Of a stretch of DNA of 64,000 bases, positions 49,749-58,069 are shown in pieces. Source of the stretch: Allomesorhizobium sp043769475. GTDB taxonomy: Bacteria > Pseudomonadota > Alphaproteobacteria > Rhizobiales > Rhizobiaceae. The notes beneath the pieces are model-generated. The model made no database searches, was not told the origin of the DNA, and saw nothing but the letters and a program-made list of their open reading frames with translations. Each line of letters opens with the position of its first letter. Position 1 is the stretch's first letter. Location: contig NZ_CP171729.1 of NCBI RefSeq assembly GCF_043769475.1, forward strand, positions 2,666,001 to 2,730,000, read 5' to 3'. A program made the translations under genes and the position numbers.

Positions 49749-49773
49749 AACGTTTTCATATGGCGGATGTTCC
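49749..49773 (-). promoter_or_regulatory. EcfG-type general stress promoter for hsp20
   Basis: On the minus strand GGAAC (49773-49769), 16 nt, CGTT (49752-49749): an exact consensus match. The -10 lies about 66 nt before the hsp20 ATG at 49682. It overlaps nothing coding except the intergenic region beyond the AsmA gene stop. Confidence 0.82.
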
Positions 49774-49828
49774 GCAAAATCCGGCCAGAAAGCCGGCGCC
49801 CGGCGGTCCAAAAATTCTGCGAAAAAAG

Positions 49829-52800
49829 CTACTCCGAGCTCTCCAGCGACTTGAAAAACTCCTCGATCGCAAAGGGCTCGAGCTTCCTGGCCGGAGCCGC
49901 TGGAGGCGTCTCGTTGGCCTGCGGTTCAGGAGGCGGCGTCCGCCAGATCTCGCGTGCGCGATTTGCCTGCCGTTCGGCGTCAAGGCGAGCCTTTTCCTCC
50001 GCAGCGCGCCTGGCCGCTTCCAGCGCCTCCCGGGCAGCCTGCTCGGCCCTCAGCCGGGCCTCGGTTTCCATCTTGGCCTTGGCTTCGGCTTCGAGCCTCG
50101 CCTTTTCTTCAGCTTCGGCCTTCAGCCGCGCCTCTTCCTCCGCCCTTGCCGCCTCAGTCAAAGCCTTCACGCGCGCTTCCTCCGCCACCCGCGCCCGTTC
50201 GGCCGCGCGCTCGCGTTCTGTTTGGAGCGCCGCATAGTAGCGCACCTCGCGCCGCAGCCGCTGTTTCTCCAGAAGTGCCGCCTGCATAGCCTCGACACGC
50301 GCCTGCTCGCGCTCCAGCGCCCGCTGCGTCAGGAACTGCGCCAGCGGGCCGCTATCGAATACGGGCTTTGCCTCGCCGGGGCGACCTTCCAGGCTGAACC
50401 GCAGCGACGGCTCCGACCCCGCCAGCCCCTCGTCACCCGGCCGGTAGGCGATCTCGCCGTCCGCCGCGACGGTTTGCGTGTTGAGGTCGGCGCGAAGATC
50501 GGCCGTCACGGTCGCGTCTGGGTTTGCGAGACTTATCGGCGGCGCCCTGACGACGCCGCCGGCCACGGTGAAGGCAATCTCGGTTCCCGCCGCCGTGAAG
50601 CTGCCGCCCGCCGCGATCTCAGGGGCAAATGTCGCTGTCCGGTCAGCATCGATGTCGCGGCCGATGGCATCGGCCCGGGCAATGAAAGCCGGGAAAGCCC
50701 GGCTGTTGAGGCCGGCGATCGTGAGTTCCTTCAGCGCCGCCGTGCCCGATCCTGACAGGGCCGCGATCATGCCGCCGACGGATTTGCCGCTTGCCGACAA
50801 GGCGGCCGAGAAATCGCCCGCTCCCGACAGCCCGGCGCCCGGCAGTGCGAGCTCGAGATCAGCCCCGCCGAGCGACAATTGCCCCGAAAACAGGCCGGTG
50901 CCGGCGTCGTTCTTGAGTTCGAGCAGGCCTGTGAGATCGCCGCCGGCCAGCTTGGCTTTGAGGTCCGATATCCGCAAGCCTCGCTCGTCGAGGCGCAGCG
51001 CCAGGCTGGCCTCATAGGCGCTGGCCGCCGCGCCCGCCGAAAGCGTCGCCGCCGAAATATCCATTTCGGCAGTGAAGGGCGCCGAGGTTTCCGGCCGGAA
51101 AGGCACCGACGACCAGAGTTCATGCTCGGCCACGATGGAGCCTTCGCCGAGCACCATGGCGGCCGCCGGCTCGAGGTCCAGCGCATCGAGCGCCACCGCG
51201 CCCGTCAGATGCGGCAGCTCGTTGCCGACCTTGGCGTTCACGTCGCCCGAAACGGAATTCTCGTTGAGCGTCCCGCTGAGGCCGGCAAGCACCAGCAATT
51301 CGCCGGCATAGTCGGCATCCGCCGCCAGCGAAACCGGCATGCCCATGCCCATGCCAGGCAAAGCAACTCCGCTGGTCATCAGCCACGGCTCCAGATCCGC
51401 GCTTTCGAGTTCGGCCCTGCCCTTTGCCGCAAAACCCTCGCTGCCGAAGCTGGACGTGCCTTCGAAACGCGCCTGAAAATCATCGGCCGAGAGGCTGAAC
51501 GTCGTTTCCATGCCGGCGGCCGGTTTACCCTTGGCCGAAAGCGTCATATCGCCGGGCCCGATCACACCAAGCGGCAGCGCAGGCAGGCCGGCGAGCGCCA
51601 TCAGCGGTGTGGAATCCTGGTTTCGCGCCGAAAACGACAGCGAAACCTCGCCCTCGCCGATCGCGTCGACCCTTCCCGAGCCCGATACGGTGCCCGAAAT
51701 CGCCGATCCGCCGGTGTCCCCCTGAACGCTCAGCGCCAGCCCCGTCGTCCCATCGTCTTTGCCGAGAGCGCTGGCGATCAGGTCGATGCGCGTATCGGCG
51801 AGCAGGCCCGGATAGGCTGCGGCGCGCCTGTCGAGCCCGGCGAGCAGCGGATTGCCGGGGTAGCGGGCGGCGGCCAGCGACACCAAAGGCGCCAGGTCGA
51901 CCGCCACTATGGAGGCGTCGAGATTGCCGGACGGGTTTTCTGGAAAACCCTTTACCGTGCCGGTCGCGCTCACCGAGGCGCCGGCCAGCCCGCCGATCGC
52001 CAGCCGGTCGACTTCGAGCACGCCGCTGCGCAGGCGAAGCGCGGTGTCTATGGTCTCCGCCGTCAGGCCGCCGGCGCTCACCGGCCCGGCCTTGATCTGG
52101 AAGTCGAGGTCGCGGTTTGCGAAACGGTTGGCACCCTCGTCGCTGACGAACAGCGAAGCAAAGGCGGTCAGCCCGTCGACATCGAGCGCCTCGCCGTCGA
52201 GCTTGAGGAACATCGAGGGCCGAAGGTCCGGGGGCTGGCGGCTGTCGATCGCGCCGTGGAAGACGGCGTTGCCGAGCACCAGTTCGAGATCGTCGAAAAG
52301 CTGGCGCTGCCTGGTTATCTCGACATCGGCCTTGAATCCCGCTGCCGGAAGTCGCCGGATCGCGTCGTCGACGTCCTTGGCCAGCCAGGCGGCAAAGCCG
52401 GAGGGCTGGTTGACCGCCAGGAGCAGCGATCCGTCGAAGCCGAATTCGCCTTCCGTACGCAGGAGGCCGTCCGCTTCCAGCGTCGTCCGCCCAGGCAAGG
52501 TCGCGCCCAGGGATTTCAGGGCCCAGCCGCCCTCTGCCGGCTCGGCCGCCAGCCGCACGTCGCGGATCGTCGTATCGCCGACCACCACGGCCGGCAGGTC
52601 GACCTTGACCGCTCCTGGGATCGCCGGCCTCGGCAGGCCGGTCAGCGCCGCCTCCAGCGCCGCGATGCGCTGCGCCAGCGACAGCTTCGCGCCCTCCTCC
52701 GCCCCGACCGCCTCGTCGAAGCGCACCTGCGCGCCGCTGGTCTCGATCAGGAAGCGCGGCTCGGCGCCTATCTCCACGAAGGCCGTCCCATCGGCCGTGT

Positions 52801-53662
52801 AAGGATTGTCGAGAGGCCCGGTCTCGAAGCGAAATTCGTCTATGCCGAGCCGCTTGTGGTCGAAGGTGAATTGGCCGTTGATGCGGTATCCGGGGTCGCC
52901 TTCGAGCGCGCCGACCTTCACCGGCTGGCCGTCGCCGCCGCGCAGGCTCTCGGCCTTGCCCGCGCCACCCGCGATCCTGAACGCGCCGGAATAGACCGCC
53001 GCGCCCTGCTTGAGACTGACGTTTCCGTCGGTTTCTATCGCAATCCCATAGGGTTGCGGCTCGGCCTTGAGGCGAAGCCGCATCTGGCCGGTTTCGTCGG
53101 CCGCGCCGGTCGACACGGCCAGGGTTGTGCGCATGCCGTCGATCCTGAGCGTTCCATCGGCGCGCCAGGGCCCGGCGAAGGACCGCGCCGAAATCTCGGC
53201 GTCGATATCCGACAGGAGATGCGTGCGCCCTCCCGCGGCGTGCCGGACGGCGATCTGGCCTTCCGTGACCGTCAGCTTCTCCAGCGATATCTGGCTTGCC
53301 CGGAACGGCGCGGAAGGCCGCACGGTCCAGTCGACCGTACCGTCCTCGGCGACCTCCACCGTCGCCTTCGGCCGCACCATGCGCATGTCGAAGATCAGGA
53401 ACTCGCCGCGCAGGAACGGCGCGAGTTCGGCGTCCATCGAGAATGTCTCGATCGTCATCGCCGGCGCATCGGCGGAACCGCCGACCGAAACGTCCGAGAA
53501 CGTCACCGACGGAAACGGCAGCAGACGCGCGCTGGCGTCCCCTTTCACCGTCACTTTGCGGCCGAGTATTGCGCTCGCCTCACGCTCGAAATCAGCGCGG
53601 TAGGATGTCCAGTCGACGAAATACGGCCCCACCAGCGCCGCCGTCAGCGCCAGCACGATCAA
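49829..53662 (-). CDS. AsmA family envelope protein, about 1280 aa
   Basis: A large inner-membrane-anchored protein with a periplasmic repeating-groove domain, of the family implicated in phospholipid transport and outer-membrane assembly. The N-terminal helix is followed by GPYFVDWTSYRADFEREASA and GRKVTVKGDASARLLPFPSV, the family opening. The C-terminal 180 residues are a highly charged Ala/Glu/Arg helix (EARLKAEAEEKARLEAEAKA) ending in a Pro-rich tail. The first ATG/GTG/TTG is the TTG at 53662, but SD GAGGAA and the conserved ARLFVIIGGLIV start point to a non-standard CTG at 53692 or ATT at 53695. It stands alone on the minus strand. No gene was seen in 53696-53952. Confidence 0.9.
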   Translation of the reverse strand: MIVLALTAALVGPYFVDWTSYRADFEREASAILGRKVTVKGDASARLLPFPSVTFSDVSVGGSADAPAMTIETFSMDAELAPFLRGEFLIFDMRMVRPKATVEVAEDGTVDWTVRPSAPFRASQISLEKLTVTEGQIAVRHAAGGRTHLLSDIDAEISARSFAGPWRADGTLRIDGMRTTLAVSTGAADETGQMRLRLKAEPQPYGIAIETDGNVSLKQGAAVYSGAFRIAGGAGKAESLRGGDGQPVKVGALEGDPGYRINGQFTFDHKRLGIDEFRFETGPLDNPYTADGTAFVEIGAEPRFLIETSGAQVRFDEAVGAEEGAKLSLAQRIAALEAALTGLPRPAIPGAVKVDLPAVVVGDTTIRDVRLAAEPAEGGWALKSLGATLPGRTTLEADGLLRTEGEFGFDGSLLLAVNQPSGFAAWLAKDVDDAIRRLPAAGFKADVEITRQRQLFDDLELVLGNAVFHGAIDSRQPPDLRPSMFLKLDGEALDVDGLTAFASLFVSDEGANRFANRDLDFQIKAGPVSAGGLTAETIDTALRLRSGVLEVDRLAIGGLAGASVSATGTVKGFPENPSGNLDASIVAVDLAPLVSLAAARYPGNPLLAGLDRRAAAYPGLLADTRIDLIASALGKDDGTTGLALSVQGDTGGSAISGTVSGSGRVDAIGEGEVSLSFSARNQDSTPLMALAGLPALPLGVIGPGDMTLSAKGKPAAGMETTFSLSADDFQARFEGTSSFGSEGFAAKGRAELESADLEPWLMTSGVALPGMGMGMPVSLAADADYAGELLVLAGLSGTLNENSVSGDVNAKVGNELPHLTGAVALDALDLEPAAAMVLGEGSIVAEHELWSSVPFRPETSAPFTAEMDISAATLSAGAAASAYEASLALRLDERGLRISDLKAKLAGGDLTGLLELKNDAGTGLFSGQLSLGGADLELALPGAGLSGAGDFSAALSASGKSVGGMIAALSGSGTAALKELTIAGLNSRAFPAFIARADAIGRDIDADRTATFAPEIAAGGSFTAAGTEIAFTVAGGVVRAPPISLANPDATVTADLRADLNTQTVAADGEIAYRPGDEGLAGSEPSLRFSLEGRPGEAKPVFDSGPLAQFLTQRALEREQARVEAMQAALLEKQRLRREVRYYAALQTERERAAERARVAEEARVKALTEAARAEEEARLKAEAEEKARLEAEAKAKMETEARLRAEQAAREALEAARRAAEEKARLDAERQANRAREIWRTPPPEPQANETPPAAPARKLEPFAIEEFFKSLESSE

Positions 53663-53952
53663 CCCGCCGATAATGACAAAAAGCCGCGCCAGAATCAGTT
53701 CCTCGCGATGGATTGGAAACGAGTTTGCACTCTACCGTCATCATTCCATGCATAAAGTGGCAAATTTGCCGAGGTGTTCCCGGCAATGTCTCAAGTTGGA
53801 CTTCGGCTCACGGACCCGTTGCTGCCGCTCAACGATAGCTCTGGGCATGTCCTGTGCTGACCCAAAGCGAGGCGCCTTCAAGCCGCGCGGCGGGCTCGTG
53901 CGGCAGTTGTGCCATCGATATGAAGCTCTTTGGCCGTTCGTAGAACCGCGAA

Positions 53953-54531
53953 TCAACGGCGGTCGAGCAGTCTTGCCACGGCTTCCCGAACAAGGGCGGG
54001 AACCTTTTCGGGATTATCCAGGTAGGCACTTTCCAGCAGGCCGTCTGATACGGCGACGAGGAGGGAAGCGGTGACGGAAGGAGATGGATCGCCATCCGCT
54101 GCAAGAAGGTCTCGAAGGCTGTCGTGATACCACACGCGGCGCGCATCAATGGCCCGCCGCACTAGGCTGGTCGGGTCGGGATACTCGGCCGCTGCGTTGA
54201 GGAAGGGACAGCCCCGCCAACCTCCGGCGATCACGGCCTCGCTGATACGCCCCATGATACCTGCGATCATTTTGCGAGGAGACTGTTTCGGCAGCGCTGC
54301 CACTGCCGCCCGCCCGAGTCGGTCCTGCTCTTCGATATAGGCGACGACGAGCTCATCCTTCGACGGAAAGTGATTGTAGAACGTCGCCTTAGCGACGCCG
54401 GCTTCCGCAATAATGCGGTCGATGCCGACGGCGTGGATGCCTCCGTCGTAGAAGAGCCGGGTCGCGGTATCGAGCAAACGACGACGCGCGGGACTTGCTT
54501 CGGGATGGCTATGAGAAATTTTTGCCTTCAT
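53953..54531 (-). CDS. TetR/AcrR family regulator
   Basis: A 192-residue repressor. The helix-turn-helix is IDRIIAEAGVAKATFYNHFP (about residues 37-56). The C-terminal part has GGWRGCPFLNAAAEYPDP, typical of a TetR subgroup that controls reductase or dehydrogenase cassettes. It is divergent from the NTF2-like genes with two operators between. The start at 54531 is followed by a tail KISHSHPEASPARRRLL. Confidence 0.9.
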   Translation of the reverse strand: MKAKISHSHPEASPARRRLLDTATRLFYDGGIHAVGIDRIIAEAGVAKATFYNHFPSKDELVVAYIEEQDRLGRAAVAALPKQSPRKMIAGIMGRISEAVIAGGWRGCPFLNAAAEYPDPTSLVRRAIDARRVWYHDSLRDLLAADGDPSPSVTASLLVAVSDGLLESAYLDNPEKVPALVREAVARLLDRR

Positions 54532-54534
54532 CCC

Positions 54535-54586
54535 TTGACTATAACAGACAGGTCTGTATATTGCAAATGATAGACAGACCTGTCTG
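54535..54586. promoter_or_regulatory. double operator and promoter of the NTF2-like cassette
   Basis: The 13-mer CAGACAGGTCTGT occurs at 54545-54557 and, inverted and with the same 13 bases, at 54574-54586 (ACAGACCTGTCTG). The first copy sits between TTGACT (54535-54540) and TATATT (54557-54562), spacer 16, the promoter of the plus-strand gene. This is the expected site for the divergent TetR protein. Confidence 0.75.
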
Positions 54587-54600
54587 GATAGGAGAGCGTC

Positions 54601-54978
54601 ATGGAAACGAGAGAAACACCTGAAGTCATCCGCCGGTTCAACCAAGCGTTCCAGGAACATGACCCCGCGATCCTCGAAGACCTGATCGCGCCGGATTGCG
54701 TCATGGAATCGATCCAGCCGGCCCCAAACGGCACGCGCTACGAAGGCTACGACGTGAATCTAGCGTTCTGGCAGGCCATGGCGGCCGACCGCGTCAATCA
54801 CTTCGAGGTCGAAGACATCTTTGTGATGGGCGACCGCGCCAACATCCGCTGGCGCTTCCATTTCGGCGACGGCGGCTCGGTCCGCGGCGTCCGCCTGATC
54901 CGTGTCCGTGACGGTCGGATCGTCGAAGCCCTGGCTTATGCCAAAACACCTGGCCAGTCGGCGCCCCTTCCTGAGTAA
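54601..54978 (+). CDS. NTF2-like/SnoaL-like protein (first paralogue)
   Basis: A 125-residue cone-fold protein: IRRFNQAFQEHDPAILEDLI at the start, GTRYEGYDVNLAFWQAMAAD in the middle and VRLIRVRDGRIVEALAYAKT at the end. The fold hosts many enzymes and binding proteins, so the reaction is open. AGGAGAG precedes the ATG. Expression should be controlled by the divergent TetR protein. It is a close paralogue of the gene at 55108. Confidence 0.87.
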   Translation: METRETPEVIRRFNQAFQEHDPAILEDLIAPDCVMESIQPAPNGTRYEGYDVNLAFWQAMAADRVNHFEVEDIFVMGDRANIRWRFHFGDGGSVRGVRLIRVRDGRIVEALAYAKTPGQSAPLPE

Positions 54979-55047
54979 TCCGCGGCAAGGACGACAAGAC
55001 AGGTGAGAATCGCAAGCATCGTCGTTTTTTGTTCAACCGGAGCCTAG

Positions 55048-55098
55048 TTCATCATCGGCCACGCGCTCGGGATCGACGGCGGCTCCATGGCTCAATGA
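55048..55098 (+). pseudogene. C-terminal scar of a short-chain dehydrogenase
   Basis: TTC to TGA in frame reads FIIGHALGIDGGSMAQ followed by a stop, the conserved end of classical short-chain dehydrogenase/reductases (xxGHALxIDGGxxAQ). A TAG directly precedes it in frame, and no Rossmann region remains. It lies between the two NTF2-like paralogues and ends 10 nt before the second. The rest of the SDR gene has been deleted. Confidence 0.7.
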
Positions 55099-55107
55099 GG
55101 TGAGACA

Positions 55108-55473
55108 ATGACCACCGAAAGCAACGTTACCCGCGAAATTATGGAACGCTTCCATAACGCATTTGCGAAGCATCGCCCCGCAGACCTCGATGATCTCATC
55201 GGCGAGGGCTGTGTTCTCGAAAATACGGCGCCGGCCCCGGATGGAGCTCGCTACGAAGGGCGTGAGGCTTGCCTCACTTTCTGGAAGGGCGTCGCGTCGT
55301 CCGCCAACCTTGTCTTCAAAGCTGAGGAAATCTCGGCGATGGGCGACCGCGGGATCATCCGCTGGCAGCTTCGCTGGAGCGAGCGTGAGGCGGATCGGGT
55401 TCGAGGCGTCAACATCATGCGTGTCCGGGACGGAAAGATCGTCGAGGGCCTGGGGTACGTGAAGGGGGGCTGA
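55108..55473 (+). CDS. NTF2-like/SnoaL-like protein (second paralogue)
   Basis: A 121-residue paralogue of the gene at 54601: ITREIMERFHNAFAKHRPAD-like start (TREIMERFHNAFAKHRPADL), GARYEGREACLTFWKGVASS and VNIMRVRDGKIVEGLGYVKG. GAGGTGAG precedes the ATG. Spacing of 9 nt from the SDR scar suggests an SDR-NTF2 unit was once here. It may share the promoter of the first paralogue or have its own. Confidence 0.85.
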   Translation: MTTESNVTREIMERFHNAFAKHRPADLDDLIGEGCVLENTAPAPDGARYEGREACLTFWKGVASSANLVFKAEEISAMGDRGIIRWQLRWSEREADRVRGVNIMRVRDGKIVEGLGYVKGG

Positions 55474-55572
55474 CGTTCCGATCGCGAACCGGCGATCCTC
55501 GCGGGTCGCTATCCCAGACCATGCACGGCGGCGTGTCGCCGGAATAGGGCACCAGCCCGAAGGAGCAGACCC

Positions 55573-55854
55573 ATGATCATCATAGCCGGCTACACCCGCA
55601 CCGACGCTGAGAAGCGGGACGGCGCCGTGGAAGCCTTCAGGGGCATGGTCGAACGCGCGAGGGCGTACGACGGCTGTCTCGACTTCTCCATAAGCGCGGA
55701 TGCGGTCGATCCGGAGCGCGTCAATCTCTTTGAATGCTGGCGCGACCAGACCACGCTGGACGCCTGGCGCAGGGTCGCGAAGGGGCCGCGCGGGAAACCT
55801 CGAGAGGTCGCCGTAAGCCTCTACCGCACCGATAAGGCCGAGAAGCCATTCTGA
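55573..55854 (+). CDS. antibiotic biosynthesis monooxygenase (ABM)-like protein
   Basis: A 93-residue dimeric alpha/beta barrel protein: IIIAGYTRTDAEKRDGAVEA, then ARAYDGCLDFSISADAVDPE and FECWRDQTTLDAWRRVA. This is the putative quinol monooxygenase/ABM pattern, where aromatic substrates are oxidised without cofactor; activity is not assured. AGGAGCAG precedes the ATG. It is probably the third gene of the TetR-controlled cassette. Confidence 0.82.
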   Translation: MIIIAGYTRTDAEKRDGAVEAFRGMVERARAYDGCLDFSISADAVDPERVNLFECWRDQTTLDAWRRVAKGPRGKPREVAVSLYRTDKAEKPF

Positions 55855-56052
55855 ATCGCTCGGCGCGGCGTTCCAATGTCCACAACTGGCGCACAGGCTC
55901 CGGCAGAGACGTGGTGAGTTAAGGTCTCCTTCCCGCCACCCTTCGCTGGAATTCAAACCGATACACTGTCAGAGCTCCCGGTCGATATTCATCAATGCTC
56001 TTTCGTGGTATCGTTCGCGGTCCGGCTTTCGGCCGGTTTCAGGGAGGAAATC

Positions 56053-56685
56053 ATGGCATCCGCGGACTGGAGACTGGAAGGCGAGTGGCTCAAGAATTGC
56101 AATTGTGCGTTCGGCTGCCCCTGCGATTTCAACGCGAGGCCGACAAACGGCGAATGCGAAGGCCTCGTGGCCATGCGCATCACAAAGGGCCATTTCAACG
56201 ATGTAAGCCTGGACGGGCTGCATTTCGCCGTCACCGTCCATTTTCCCGGCCCGCTTCATGAAGGCAATGGCGACGCCCAGCCGATCCTGGACGAGCGCGC
56301 CAGCCCCGAGCAGCGCGAGGCGCTTGGCGCGATCCTTTCGGGCGAGAATTCGGCCGAAGGGACGTTGTTTCATATTTTCAGCCTCATCGTGACCAGAATG
56401 CATGATCCGGTGCTCGCACCATTCGAATTCAGCTTCGACAAGGAAGGCCGAACTGCGCGCATGATCGCGCGAGGCGTTCTCGAAACCGAGGTCGAGCCGA
56501 TCAAGAACCCGGTGACCGGAGAGCCGCACCGCGCCCAGATCGTCATGCCCGAGGGCTTCGAGCACCGGATGGCCGAGATCGCCTCGTCCAATATCCGCAG
56601 CATGGGCGCGATCAAGTTCGAGACCAATGGACGGCACAGTTCGCTGGCGCACGTTGTCCAGACGCCGCAAGGCGTCGCCGCCTGA
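56053..56685 (+). CDS. DUF1326 family protein (cysteine-rich N-terminus)
   Basis: A 210-residue soluble protein. The N-terminus carries WLKNCNCAFGCPCDFNARPT and GECEG, a five-cysteine cluster (CxCxxxCxC...C) that is likely to bind metal. The rest is a mixed fold with GHFNDVSLDGLHFAVTVHFP. The start at 56053 has AGGGAGGAA upstream; the ATG at 56005 does not. It is 11 nt before the DUF2182 gene and is almost certainly co-transcribed. The role is unknown; see findings. Confidence 0.85.
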   Translation: MASADWRLEGEWLKNCNCAFGCPCDFNARPTNGECEGLVAMRITKGHFNDVSLDGLHFAVTVHFPGPLHEGNGDAQPILDERASPEQREALGAILSGENSAEGTLFHIFSLIVTRMHDPVLAPFEFSFDKEGRTARMIARGVLETEVEPIKNPVTGEPHRAQIVMPEGFEHRMAEIASSNIRSMGAIKFETNGRHSSLAHVVQTPQGVAA

Positions 56686-56696
56686 AGGGGCCAAAG

Positions 56697-57479
56697 ATGC
56701 CGTTCCTGACGGCGCTGCACCGGCACGACCGGGCGCTTGTCGTCGCCATCGTCGCTGGCGTCGTGCTCGCCTCGTGGGCCTTTCTGCTCCTGGGCGTCGA
56801 TATGCCCATGCCGGAAATGACTGGCATGGATATGCCCATGGCGGAGCCGGTCTGGACCGCCGGCTACGCTGCGCTGATGCTTCTCATGTGGATGGCGATG
56901 ATGACGGCGATGATGCTGCCCAGCGCCGTGCCGATGCTTCTCTTCTACGATTCCATCGCGCGCAAGCGCAGCGCCGGGGCAAGCATGATTGGCCCGACCA
57001 GCCTGTTCGGGCTCGGTTATCTCGTCATATGGGCAGGCTTCAGCATCGCCGCCGTCCTGCTTCAATACGGCTTCGACAGGATCTCCCTGCTGTCGCCGAT
57101 GATGCAAACGACGAGCACGGCGCTTGCCGGGATCATCCTGATCGGCGCCGGCCTCTACCAGTGGACGCCGCTCAAGCAGGCTTGCCTGCGCCAGTGCCGC
57201 TCGCCACTCGATTTCGTAATGACCAACTGGCGGAGCGGCAAGAACGGCGCCTTCGCCATGGGGCTGCGCCACGGCCTCTACTGCCTCGGCTGCTGCTGGC
57301 TCCTGATGCTGCTGCTGTTCGTCGGCGGCGTCATGAATGTCGCCTGGATCGCCGGCATCGCGCTGTTCGTATTGGTCGAGAAACTCACCCCCGCCGGCCA
57401 CTGGATCGGCAAGGCCGCAGGCGCGGCGCTGATCCTGTGGGGCGGGGTTGTGCTGGCCGGTCTCGTTCCAGTGAGCTAG
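56697..57479 (+). CDS. DUF2182 family polytopic membrane protein
   Basis: A 260-residue protein with about seven hydrophobic helices. A Met-rich loop (VDMPMPEMTGMDMPMAEP, about residues 34-52) follows the first helix, MWMAMMTAMMLPSAVPMLLF is the family hallmark, and cysteine/histidine motifs lie later (CLRQCRS and RHGLYCLGCCWLLMLL). Methionine and cysteine clusters of this kind typify copper or other soft-metal handling. It is operonic with the DUF1326 gene. The stop overlaps the end of the convergent gene. Confidence 0.87.
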   Translation: MPFLTALHRHDRALVVAIVAGVVLASWAFLLLGVDMPMPEMTGMDMPMAEPVWTAGYAALMLLMWMAMMTAMMLPSAVPMLLFYDSIARKRSAGASMIGPTSLFGLGYLVIWAGFSIAAVLLQYGFDRISLLSPMMQTTSTALAGIILIGAGLYQWTPLKQACLRQCRSPLDFVMTNWRSGKNGAFAMGLRHGLYCLGCCWLLMLLLFVGGVMNVAWIAGIALFVLVEKLTPAGHWIGKAAGAALILWGGVVLAGLVPVS

Positions 57480-57997
57480 CGGGCGTCGCGCTTTGCCTGC
57501 GCAACCGCTGCGGCCTTGCGCTGTCGTCCGCGTTCCATCGGCCGGACCAGGTCCTTCCGCTTCCGGCTCTCTACCGCGCGCATTCCCTGGTGCGCGTGGC
57601 GGGCATTGAAATCCGCGCCGTTGCCGGCCTTCTTTTGTTTCAGGGCCAGCGCATTGCGCGACTTTTCGACCAGTTCGAGCCTTGCGGCGAGGCGTCGCCT
57701 GCGTTCATGCTCGCCGTTCAGCCGGCGCATGCTCATCGAGAGCACTTCGAGCTTGGCTTGCGTGCCTCGGTCCTTGGCGGCCGCTTCAGCACCCTTCGGG
57801 GCCGCCTTGCCGCGCATCTCGCGACGTTTCCTGTGCGCCTCCGCCTGCGCCCGGTCGCGCCGTTCGCGCACCGACTTGATCAGGCCGAGCAGTTCGGCGT
57901 CCGGCAGGTCCTGCACCGCCGGATGGTGCGACTTCTGCACCAGCTGCCATTCGTCTTTGTTCAGCGCCCGTTCTTCCTGCTTGCGCGACACCGCCAT
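57476..57997 (-). CDS. conserved hypothetical protein, 173 aa
   Basis: A very basic, helical protein rich in Arg, Lys, Ala and Glu. The N-terminus RKQEERALNKDEWQLVQKSH, then PAVQDLPDAELLGLIKSVRE, is more ordered; the rest looks coiled or disordered. I recall similar proteins in other Rhizobiales but no function. Convergent with the DUF2182 gene (4-bp overlap). It may bind nucleic acid by composition only. Confidence 0.6.
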   Translation of the reverse strand: MAVSRKQEERALNKDEWQLVQKSHHPAVQDLPDAELLGLIKSVRERRDRAQAEAHRKRREMRGKAAPKGAEAAAKDRGTQAKLEVLSMSMRRLNGEHERRRRLAARLELVEKSRNALALKQKKAGNGADFNARHAHQGMRAVESRKRKDLVRPMERGRQRKAAAVAQAKRDAR

Positions 57998-58069
57998 CTG
58001 TCTGTCCTCGCCTTAAATCGCCCACCGCATCGAAAGCTTCGGCTCAAGCCGCAGTCAGGTCAAGCGTGG

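Noticed and set aside
50879..53755. 958-codon open frame on the plus strand opposite the AsmA gene
   Set aside because: Arg/Gly/Ala/Pro-rich antisense frame with no family resemblance. The minus strand encodes a convincing AsmA protein over the same bases.
53741..53956. 71-residue minus-strand frame between AsmA and tetR
   Set aside because: No ribosome binding site, overlaps the tetR stop region and no recognisable domain; possibly a remnant, but I cannot show it.
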